A DNA stretch of 64,000 nucleotides, taken from contig LUJO01000049.1 in assembly GCA_001689405.1 (NCBI GenBank), positions 1 to 64,000 on the forward strand, given 5' to 3'. The position numbers and the translations under genes are program-made. The notes beneath the pieces are model-generated. The model ran no database searches and was not told the origin of the DNA. It worked only from the letters and a program-made list of their open reading frames with translations. Positions 43,714 to 50,475 of this stretch are shown piece by piece (within the stretch, counting starts at the first letter, position 1; each line of letters starts with the position of its first letter). The stretch comes from Candidatus Homeothermus arabinoxylanisolvens. Its GTDB lineage: Bacteria; Bacteroidota; Bacteroidia; Bacteroidales; Muribaculaceae.

Positions 43714-43828
43714 GCCAATGTCAGTAGGGACGCCAGTACCACGGCGTCCGGTCGTGACCCGCATGGCATCTTGTATGCCCATCCGGATATGCGGGCGCCG
43801 TACTACTGGCGCCCCTACCAATCTATTG
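43714..43828 (+). repeat. Dispersed palindromic element, full copy C
   Basis: About 115 bp, the best-preserved copy. The left arm starts GCCAATGTCAGTAGGGACGC, continues with a hairpin GGACGCC...GGCGTCC and GACCCGCATGG. The right arm contains GCGGGCGCCGTACTACTGGC, then GCCCCTACCAAT. Right-end sequence reverse-complements to the half copy B. It lies 95 bp beyond the 3' end of tRNA-Glu with its right end facing the tRNA. Confidence 0.85.
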
Positions 43829-43858
43829 TATGTCCACGGGCTATTGTATGTCCACGGG
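43823..43858 (+). repeat. Tandem 18-bp duplication at the edge of copy C
   Basis: CTATTGTATGTCCACGGG is present twice back to back (43823-43840 and 43841-43858). The first unit overlaps the right end of the dispersed element. Confidence 0.8.
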
Positions 43859-43881
43859 GATGGGGGGACACTGTATAAACA

Positions 43882-43913
43882 GCAAGAGCATCGAAATCAT
43901 TCGATGCTCTTGC
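43882..43913 (-). terminator. Terminator after tRNA-Glu
   Basis: A perfect 13-bp inverted repeat, GCAAGAGCATCGA with its complement, around AATCAT, just past the 3' end of tRNA-Glu on the minus strand. Confidence 0.75.
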
Positions 43914-43923
43914 TAAAGGCGAG

Positions 43924-43996
43924 TAGCGAATCTGGGAATCGAACCCAGGTCTCCACCGTGAGAGGGTGGCGTGCTAGGCCACTACACTAAATCGCC
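43924..43996 (-). tRNA. tRNA-Glu (anticodon CTC)
   Basis: On the minus strand a 73-nt cloverleaf with anticodon arm CCACC-CTCTCAC-GGTGG. The anticodon CTC reads the glutamate codon GAG. The T-arm is CTGGG-TTCGATT-CCCAG. The acceptor stem is weaker than usual: as read here it has a G-U pair at 1-72 and a T-T mismatch at 6-67. CCA is not encoded. A TACCTTTG -7 box lies upstream at 44030-44037. Confidence 0.9.
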
Positions 43997-44029
43997 ATGT
44001 CAATGCTGTTGTTGTCACTTTTGACACTG

Positions 44030-44037
44030 CAAAGGTA
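44030..44037 (-). promoter_or_regulatory. -7 box for tRNA-Glu
   Basis: CAAAGGTA on the plus strand, TACCTTTG on the minus strand, 33 nt upstream of the tRNA. A small TGTCA/TGACA dyad (44013-44026) lies in between. Confidence 0.55.
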
Positions 44038-44087
44038 GACATATTTTTTTATTCCGCAAAAAATATTGCGAGAAAAATCAAAATAAA

Positions 44088-44119
44088 AAATGCGACTCCA
44101 ATAATGTAGAGCCGCATTT
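44088..44119 (-). terminator. Terminator of the 44144-45388 lipoprotein gene
   Basis: Arms AAATGCGACTC and GAGCCGCATTT pair except for one position. On the minus strand the hairpin is followed by a T-rich run. It begins 24 nt past the stop. Confidence 0.75.
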
Positions 44120-44143
44120 CTATTTTGTTAATGCATGAGGCGG

Positions 44144-45388
44144 TTATTCCGCTTTTGTCATGCTTATGCCTAATTCTATTGTAGAAGTGCCATTTACAAC
44201 GGCAGGTATGCTTTTAAATACTCCTGAAGCCATTGCACCGAACATTCCCAAGTCGGTACCTTCAAGCATTTTGGCTACGAGTTCGTCAACAAACGCCTCG
44301 TCTTCAAACACCGGTGCGGCTACTTTGAGCAACGGAAGAAGGAAGTTGGTGTCGACATACATATTTGTCATGCTTTTGTCGTCTGATTCCTTGAAGTATA
44401 CGGGAATACCGTTTGACAACATGGGAAGGTACTGGTTCATAGCCAGCCCTATGAGCTGCTCCATGTCTATGCGTTTGAGCAATTCTGCTATGAGCGCGTT
44501 GTCATCGTCATCATCGTCGGCCTTTGATTTATTGGCGTCGGCGGCGATAGCTGCCGGGTTAAGGAACAGCAACATTGAATTGTCGCCGGTCACTACATAC
44601 TGTGCTATGCCTACGGGTGAGGTAGCGGGCGCCATGGTCTCTTCGTCAAGATAGTCGGCTATGACATTGCCGTCCTCGGTAAATTTGACTTTTTGCAGGA
44701 ACAATTGAAGTGCCTTGTTGAGGTCGATTACATTGTCAGGATCTTCAGGAGTAGGCATAGGTATAAGGCCCATAGAGCATACCATGGTCACAAACATCTG
44801 CGGGGGGAAGCCGGGGTCAAAAGTCGCATCCGATACCCAGTTGACATATACAGATCCTTCAACCATGCCCATATCATTAGGCCGCTCGGCTGCCGGAACC
44901 CATGTCGTGCCTGCGAGTGTGGTGTTTTTGAGTTTGATGTCGGAAAGCTCAAATTTCAACGATGTTTCAGTCACTACACCGCTGTATGCATATGTGCAAT
45001 ATAGCGTTTCGCCGTTGCCGCTGAATTTTGACTCGGTAGCGCCCGGCACGAGAGTTATGTTGATCTCGGTCTTGGGTGAGCCGGGAAGCACGCCCGCGGT
45101 GGGGAAGCCGACTACTTCATCGGCACGGCCAAGCATTGACGTTATGTCAAGCGGCGCGCCTTCAAGCGTGAGAACGGCCTTGGTCCTGTCTTTGGCATCG
45201 GGGGTAAATGTTACAGATTTGCCTATAAGAGGCGTGCCGTTGGAGGAAAGAGTCAGTCCTTCGGCATCGGTAAATTTCGTAGGTTGGTCGGGAGCAGGAA
45301 TTGCCGCCTCGTTGTCATCGCTGCTACAAGCTGTAAACAGAGCGGAGGCGCACACTACAGCCATAAGGTAGAAAAGATTTTTTTTCAT
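44144..45388 (-). CDS. Surface-type lipoprotein, DUF4925-like
   Basis: A 414-residue lipoprotein with lipobox FTAC (Cys21) followed by SSDDNE, a probable surface-export signal. The first half is beta-rich. An acidic linker (SKADDDDDDN) around residue 290 separates a helical C-terminal half. General resemblance is to Bacteroidales DUF4925 lipoproteins, but I hold the family call loosely. No function is known. It is divergent from the PCMD lipoprotein gene. Confidence 0.65.
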   Translation of the reverse strand: MKKNLFYLMAVVCASALFTACSSDDNEAAIPAPDQPTKFTDAEGLTLSSNGTPLIGKSVTFTPDAKDRTKAVLTLEGAPLDITSMLGRADEVVGFPTAGVLPGSPKTEINITLVPGATESKFSGNGETLYCTYAYSGVVTETSLKFELSDIKLKNTTLAGTTWVPAAERPNDMGMVEGSVYVNWVSDATFDPGFPPQMFVTMVCSMGLIPMPTPEDPDNVIDLNKALQLFLQKVKFTEDGNVIADYLDEETMAPATSPVGIAQYVVTGDNSMLLFLNPAAIAADANKSKADDDDDDNALIAELLKRIDMEQLIGLAMNQYLPMLSNGIPVYFKESDDKSMTNMYVDTNFLLPLLKVAAPVFEDEAFVDELVAKMLEGTDLGMFGAMASGVFKSIPAVVNGTSTIELGISMTKAE

Positions 45389-45483
45389 ACTTTTTCCGTA
45401 ATATAATTTTGGTTTATGATTAGTTTCGGTAGTAATTTTTCACTATCTCGATATATTTAAAATATATGAGTCTGAAAACCGTG

Positions 45484-45491
45484 CAAAGTTA
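45484..45491 (-). promoter_or_regulatory. -7 box for the 44144-45388 lipoprotein gene
   Basis: CAAAGTTA on the plus strand, TAACTTTG on the minus strand, about 95 nt before the ATG. It lies back to back with the promoter of the PCMD gene. Confidence 0.5.
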
Positions 45492-45520
45492 AACAAAATT
45501 TGGTAAAATGAGTAATAAAA

Positions 45521-45550
45521 TTGTAAATTGTGGAAAATAACGTAACTTTG
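45521..45550 (+). promoter_or_regulatory. Promoter of the PCMD lipoprotein gene
   Basis: -33 TTG (45521-45523), 19-bp spacer, -7 TAACTTTG (45543-45550); 50 nt before the ATG at 45601. Confidence 0.65.
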
Positions 45551-45600
45551 TATCCGTTATTTTAGCATATATAGTAGAAAATAATTCATACGTCGATAAA

Positions 45601-46746
45601 ATGAAATTAATCAAGTGGATGTCATGTGTGCTCTTGGCCCTGTCGGCAAGTGCGTGCATCCAGAGCGAGCCGCTGAATGCCGAGTGCGATATTGTGAAGG
45701 CTTCTTTGCCCGGCGACATACTGAACCGCGAGCCGGAAATTGGAAATGACAAAGTTGTTTTTATAGTCAAAAATCATACTTCGGTCAGCGCTCTCGCTCC
45801 GGTTTTTGAGCTTACTCCCGGGGCCACTATTGAGCCTGAAAGCGGCACGGTGCGTAATTTTACCTCTCCGCAGAAGTATACCGTCACGTCCGAGGACGGT
45901 AAATGGCATAAGACCTATAGCGTCGAGGTCGAGGTAAACAATACGATAAACCTCAGCTACGACTTCGAGCATGTCAAGCAGCAGGTGACTTCACGATACA
46001 CATATGATATATTCTATGAGGTGGGGCCCGCCGGTAACGAGGTGCTTACATGGGCAAGCGGAAATCCCGGCTATGCTTTGACGGGCAGTCCCGACTTGAA
46101 GGACAATCCTTCGGCCTTTCCCACTTATCAGATGGATAATGGACGTTCGGGCAAATGTCTCGCTCTCACCACGCGCAGCACTGGTGAATTCGGCGAGATG
46201 GTCAAGAAGCCTATGGCCGCCGGAAGCCTCTTCATCGGTAAGTTTGACATACTCAACGCCATGCAGGATGCCCTTAAATCGACTAAGTTCGGCACACCGT
46301 TTGTCAACATACCGCGTGCTCTTAAAGGGTACTACAAATATGCACCGGGCGAGACTTTTTTTGAAGCTGACAGCAAGGGCAATCTTGTCGAGGTACCCGG
46401 TAGGGTTGACAAGTTCAATATATATGCCGTATTCTTCGAGGCGGTCAAAGGCATGGAGATGCTCGACGGATATAATGTCTTGTCTGCCGACAATGCCAAC
46501 ATTGTGGCAGTGGCCGAGATAAACGATGCCGACAGAGTGGCTGCCGACAAGTGGACCTCGTTCAATATACCGTTTGTATATCGCGATGGCAAAGAGATTG
46601 ACCCGCAGAAGCTTATCGACGGCAAATACAGTATAACCGTCGTATTTTCCTCAAGTATCGACGGCGATTACTTCTCGGGAGCTCCGGGCAGCACGCTGTT
46701 GATCGACGAGGTGTCGCTTGTGTGTCTTAATCAGGATGAATTATAA
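45601..46746 (+). CDS. PCMD (putative carbohydrate metabolism domain) lipoprotein
   Basis: A 381-residue lipoprotein with lipobox SASAC (Cys19). An N-terminal DUF4971-like or Ig-like domain (residues about 35-115, ending KWHKTYSVEVEV) precedes a jelly-roll PCMD domain. In that domain LSYDFEHVK, GNPGYALTG, GRSGKCLALTTRSTG, ALKGYYKYAPGE and LLIDEVSLV are recognisable family patterns. PCMD proteins are found in glycan-related and envelope loci, but no activity is established. It is followed 20 nt later by a beta-barrel gene, so the two may work together at the outer membrane. Confidence 0.8.
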   Translation: MKLIKWMSCVLLALSASACIQSEPLNAECDIVKASLPGDILNREPEIGNDKVVFIVKNHTSVSALAPVFELTPGATIEPESGTVRNFTSPQKYTVTSEDGKWHKTYSVEVEVNNTINLSYDFEHVKQQVTSRYTYDIFYEVGPAGNEVLTWASGNPGYALTGSPDLKDNPSAFPTYQMDNGRSGKCLALTTRSTGEFGEMVKKPMAAGSLFIGKFDILNAMQDALKSTKFGTPFVNIPRALKGYYKYAPGETFFEADSKGNLVEVPGRVDKFNIYAVFFEAVKGMEMLDGYNVLSADNANIVAVAEINDADRVAADKWTSFNIPFVYRDGKEIDPQKLIDGKYSITVVFSSSIDGDYFSGAPGSTLLIDEVSLVCLNQDEL

Positions 46747-46766
46747 TTAATATACAACAGACAGTC

Positions 46767-47549
46767 ATGAATATAAAACGATATATATCGGCACTTTTTA
46801 CCGCCGCAGCAGTCGCTTTTGGCGCATCGGCACAGGGCGATACGACCCCCGGCCTTATATGGTCGACCCTGCATGCACTTGATTACGAGGTCTTTGCCGG
46901 AGTTAATATCGGCGGCGCCTCGCCTATGCCGCTCCCTGCCGAGATAAGGAGCATTGACAGCTACAATCCCAATCTTAACCTGCAGCTCGGTGCCAAGGCC
47001 ACAAAATGGCTCGGCAAGGATAAGAAGTGGGGTATAGGCGTGGGCATCATATTCGAGTCCAAAGGCATGAAGACGAAGGCCACGGTAAAGAATTACGGCA
47101 TGGAGATAATTCAGGAGGGCAGCCGGCTGAAAGGCAACTGGACGGGACGTGTACAGACACGCTACAGTTCCAGCCTGCTTACGCTGCCTATAACAGCCAA
47201 TTATAAGATTAACAGCCGTCTTAAGGTCAGCGCAGGTCCGTACATAGGCATAGCGATGAACAATAATTTCGACGGGTATGTCTATGAGGGATATCTGCGT
47301 GAGAATGACCCGACAGGCAATAAGGTGTCGTTTGAAGGCGATTCACGCGCCGCTTATGATTTCTCCGACGATATACGCACTTTCCAGTGGGGTGCGCAAG
47401 CCGGCATTTCATGGCTGGCCTTCCGTCATCTTTCAGTCAACGCCAATCTGACTTGGGGTTGCAACGGCATATTCAAGTCCTCGTTCAAGACTATAACCTT
47501 CACAATGTATCCGATATACCTTAACTTGGGCTTCGGCTACGCTTTCTGA
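46767..47549 (+). CDS. Outer-membrane beta-barrel protein, PorT-like
   Basis: A 260-residue exported protein. The signal peptide ends GASAQ, and amphipathic strands follow (KWGIGVGIIFESKGMKTKAT, LKVSAGPYIGIAMNNNF, YPIYLNLGFGYAF at the C terminus). The closing aromatic residue and GPYIG motif are typical of outer_membrane_beta-barrel family 2/PorT proteins. It is probably co-transcribed with the PCMD lipoprotein. Its partner or cargo is unknown. It is convergent with radC, with a 5-bp gap. Confidence 0.8.
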   Translation: MNIKRYISALFTAAAVAFGASAQGDTTPGLIWSTLHALDYEVFAGVNIGGASPMPLPAEIRSIDSYNPNLNLQLGAKATKWLGKDKKWGIGVGIIFESKGMKTKATVKNYGMEIIQEGSRLKGNWTGRVQTRYSSSLLTLPITANYKINSRLKVSAGPYIGIAMNNNFDGYVYEGYLRENDPTGNKVSFEGDSRAAYDFSDDIRTFQWGAQAGISWLAFRHLSVNANLTWGCNGIFKSSFKTITFTMYPIYLNLGFGYAF

Positions 47550-47554
47550 TCCGG

Positions 47555-48277
47555 CTACAACCTGCCTTCGTCGGCGTAAGAGAAGTAGCCCGACGGAGTG
47601 ATGATAACATGATCGAGCACTCTTATGTCGAGCAGTGCTCCGGCGTCTTTGAGCTGGCGTGTGAGCCGGTCATCCTCCGGACTCGGACGCAGGTTGCCCG
47701 ACGGATGATTGTGCAGAAGCACTATGGCCGATACCGTGTCGCCGAATTCAAGCACCTTGCGGTACAGTATCTTGGGATCGACCACTGTGGCCGCGCTACC
47801 GCCGCGGCTTATGCATATGCTGTCAAGTACCTGATGTGAACGCGACAGCAGCATGATCCAGAACTCTTCGTGGTCCAGCAGCTCCATGGAGCCGCGCATA
47901 AGGTCATAGACCGAATTGCTGCCGGTTATGCGTGGCTTTTCCTGTGGTATCTCGTCGCGGCATCGCATACCCAGTTCGATAGCGGCCGCCAATGATATGG
48001 CCTTGGCCGGACCTATTCCGGGATTTTTCTTTATTATGTCGCGTATGGGCTTGCGGGCGAGTTCCGACAGGCGTCCGTTGTTGCGCGACAAGAGTTCGCG
48101 GCTCATTGTAAGCACCGATTTACCTTTCATGCCGTTGCCGAATATTATGGCTATCAGCTCGGCGTTGCTCAACGTTTTAATACCGTGGCGCATGGCTTTT
48201 TCTCTCGGACGGTCATCGGCCGCGAGGTCTTCGATAAGTACGTAGTCTCGTACTACCGGGGTGGAGTCGGTTTTCAT
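47555..48277 (-). CDS. radC: RadC family JAB-domain protein
   Basis: A 240-residue protein. An N-terminal helix-hairpin-helix region (IKKNPGIGPAKAISLAAAIE) precedes a JAB/MPN metalloprotease-like domain with the JAMM motif HNHPSGNLRPSPEDD and an upstream DHVIITPSGYFSYAD. RadC was named for DNA repair, but its biochemical role remains unclear. It lies 51 nt after the glycosyltransferase gene on the same strand and may be the last gene of the uvrD-nspC-GT run. Confidence 0.92.
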   Translation of the reverse strand: MKTDSTPVVRDYVLIEDLAADDRPREKAMRHGIKTLSNAELIAIIFGNGMKGKSVLTMSRELLSRNNGRLSELARKPIRDIIKKNPGIGPAKAISLAAAIELGMRCRDEIPQEKPRITGSNSVYDLMRGSMELLDHEEFWIMLLSRSHQVLDSICISRGGSAATVVDPKILYRKVLEFGDTVSAIVLLHNHPSGNLRPSPEDDRLTRQLKDAGALLDIRVLDHVIITPSGYFSYADEGRL

Positions 48278-48328
48278 AAGGAAAGATTTTTAAGTTATAT
48301 AAGTTGATGGTCAGGTGGCTGATAACTG

Positions 48329-49324
48329 TTATTTGCCTTTGCGCAATAGTATCTCCTCCTGTACGTCGCGGCCACGCCGCATTATGATTTTGGTGACGTA
48401 AGCCTTTATGAAGCCGCAGCCGTAGCCGCCGAGCTGGATTATGCTCGCGGGTATCGACAGACATGCTATCTTGACGCTTTTCGTAGCCGCGAGTGCGCAT
48501 ATCCATATGGCTATGAGATAGAGCGCGAGCGGCAGGAAAAACCACGGGCTTACCGCAATGCCGAGTACAATGAGCGCCACAGCCCCTATGACCGCCAGTG
48601 CAGGCAGCATGTGCACCACCTTCAGTGAGTCGGGGTAGAGCAGATACAGGGTTATGCGTGACATGCCGAATACATACACCTGACGCAGGAACTTGCGGAA
48701 ATCGACGCGCCGCTTGTGGTATACAAACGCCTCTCTGATGAGCCCTATCGTGAAACCCGCGTTCTTGATGCGGGTGCTCATGTCGATGTCCTCCGAGAAC
48801 ATCTCCCTGAAGCCCCCGACCTTATCATAGACTTTACGTGAAAATCCCATGTTGAACGTGCGCGGGGTAAACTTCTCGAGCTGTACCTTGCCGCCCCTTA
48901 TGCCGCCTGTGGTAAGAAACGAGGTCATCGAGTAGTTGATGGCTTTCTGCGTGTCGGAAAATGACGAGTGGGCGGCATCGGGACCACCGAAGCAGTCAAG
49001 CGGTTTTTCGGTCAGCACCTTGTCGAGACGTGCGAAATATTCTTCCGGAATCACACAGTCCGAGTCGAAAAACACGAAATAGTCGCCCGCGGCACGCTCC
49101 ATACCGTAGTTGCGGGCTATCGACCGTCCTTCGTTGTCTTTGTAAAAATACTTTACGTCGACTTGGCCCTCATATTCCTTAACCTTGTCGGCGCACGGTA
49201 TAGTTGAGCCGTCCTCGACTATTATTACCTCGAAGTTTTTGGTTGTCTGCGCCGAAAGGCTGCGTAGCAGGTCGTCGACTTCGTCTATGCGGTTATATAC
49301 GGGTATTATTACGGAATACTTCAT
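48329..49324 (-). CDS. Glycosyltransferase family 2
   Basis: A 331-residue GT-A enzyme. It starts MKYSVIIPVYNRIDEV, has the nucleotide-binding EDGS and the DxD-type FFDSDCVIPEEYF, and ends with hydrophobic segments (MLPALAVIGAVALIVLGIAV, ALYLIAIWICALAA) that probably anchor it in the inner membrane. Sugar donor and acceptor are unknown; a cell-envelope glycan is likely. Its ATG overlaps the nspC stop in TGATG, showing coupling. Confidence 0.88.
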   Translation of the reverse strand: MKYSVIIPVYNRIDEVDDLLRSLSAQTTKNFEVIIVEDGSTIPCADKVKEYEGQVDVKYFYKDNEGRSIARNYGMERAAGDYFVFFDSDCVIPEEYFARLDKVLTEKPLDCFGGPDAAHSSFSDTQKAINYSMTSFLTTGGIRGGKVQLEKFTPRTFNMGFSRKVYDKVGGFREMFSEDIDMSTRIKNAGFTIGLIREAFVYHKRRVDFRKFLRQVYVFGMSRITLYLLYPDSLKVVHMLPALAVIGAVALIVLGIAVSPWFFLPLALYLIAIWICALAATKSVKIACLSIPASIIQLGGYGCGFIKAYVTKIIMRRGRDVQEEILLRKGK

Positions 49325-50475
49325 CAGCTCATTCGTGATTTATAGTCGTTGTAGTCATACTGACGCAGATAACGGCAGTCGCCGTTTGTGTCGCACAGCA
49401 CTATCGCCGGGTGCTGGAGACCATTGAACATGGTGGTCTTTACCGTGGTGTAGTGGTTCATGTCCTTAAGGGTCAGCCGGTCGCCGGCTTTCAGCGGTGT
49501 CGCAAACGACCAGTCACCCACAAAGTCGCCGCTAAGACAGGAGTTGCCGCCGAGACGGTATTCCGGTGCAGAGTCATCTGACTCGATGCTCTCGGCTATT
49601 GCCGGCTTATAGGGCATCTCAAGGCAGTCGGGCATGTGGCATGCAAATGAAGCGTCTATTATGGCCGTCTTTATGCCTTGATTTTCAACTATATCTACCA
49701 CCGACGTTATGAGGTCGCCGGTCTGCCATGTGAAGGCGCTGCCGGGCTCCATTATTACCTTAAGCCACGGATAACGGGCTTTGAAGCCGCGCAAAAGCTT
49801 TATAAGGTGTTCCACGTCGTAGTCGGCCCGGGTCATGAGGTGTCCGCCGCCCATATTGACCCACTTGACCGATGGAAGGTAGCGACCGAATTGCTCTTCA
49901 AATGCCTGAAGTACACGTTCAAGGTCGTATGATGACGACTCGCACAGGGAGTGGAAGTGCAGCCCTTCAAGCCCTTCGGGCAGTGCGCCGCCTATCATAT
50001 CGGCCGTCACTCCGAAGCGTGATCCGGGGAGTGCCGGATTGTATATGTCGGTCTCTATCACGGAGCACTGCGGATTGACGCGCAGTCCCGTAGATATTTT
50101 GTGATTGCCCTCGACGGCATTATGTCTGTCGACAAACGGTTTGAACCGTAGATATTGCGATATCGAGTTGAATGTGATGTGGGTGCTTCCCTCCATGAAC
50201 TGACCGATGGTGTCGTCGGTGTAGGCGGGGCAATAGGAGTGTACCTCCCCGCCGAGTTCTTCGTTGCCGAGTCTCATCTCGTTGAGCGAGCTTGCCGTGG
50301 AGTCGCGCACATATTCCTTTATTATAGGAAACGTTTTCCACAGCGCGTTGGCCTTGAATGCCATGATTATGTTTACGCCGGCCTCTTTCTTTACTCGGTC
50401 TATGAGCTTGAGGTTACGGCGCAGTTTCTCTTCGTAGACGATGTAGAACGGGGTAGGGATGTCGTTTATCTTCAT
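49324..50475 (-). CDS. nspC: Carboxynorspermidine/carboxyspermidine decarboxylase
   Basis: A 383-residue PLP enzyme of the alanine-racemase-fold decarboxylases. Lys41 in IMAFKANALW is the PLP lysine. Further motifs are GLRVNPQCS, LHFHSLCES, WVNMGGGHL and the C-terminal GDFVGDW. In Bacteroidota it decarboxylates carboxyspermidine to spermidine, completing the route from putrescine. Start and stop overlap the flanking uvrD-like and glycosyltransferase genes by one base each. The partner dehydrogenase is not in this window. Confidence 0.93.
   Translation of the reverse strand: MKINDIPTPFYIVYEEKLRRNLKLIDRVKKEAGVNIIMAFKANALWKTFPIIKEYVRDSTASSLNEMRLGNEELGGEVHSYCPAYTDDTIGQFMEGSTHITFNSISQYLRFKPFVDRHNAVEGNHKISTGLRVNPQCSVIETDIYNPALPGSRFGVTADMIGGALPEGLEGLHFHSLCESSSYDLERVLQAFEEQFGRYLPSVKWVNMGGGHLMTRADYDVEHLIKLLRGFKARYPWLKVIMEPGSAFTWQTGDLITSVVDIVENQGIKTAIIDASFACHMPDCLEMPYKPAIAESIESDDSAPEYRLGGNSCLSGDFVGDWSFATPLKAGDRLTLKDMNHYTTVKTTMFNGLQHPAIVLCDTNGDCRYLRQYDYNDYKSRMS

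Noticed and set aside
43690..43990. Short plus-strand frames across repeat copy C and tRNA-Glu
   Set aside because: They consist of repeat and antisense-tRNA sequence with no protein features.
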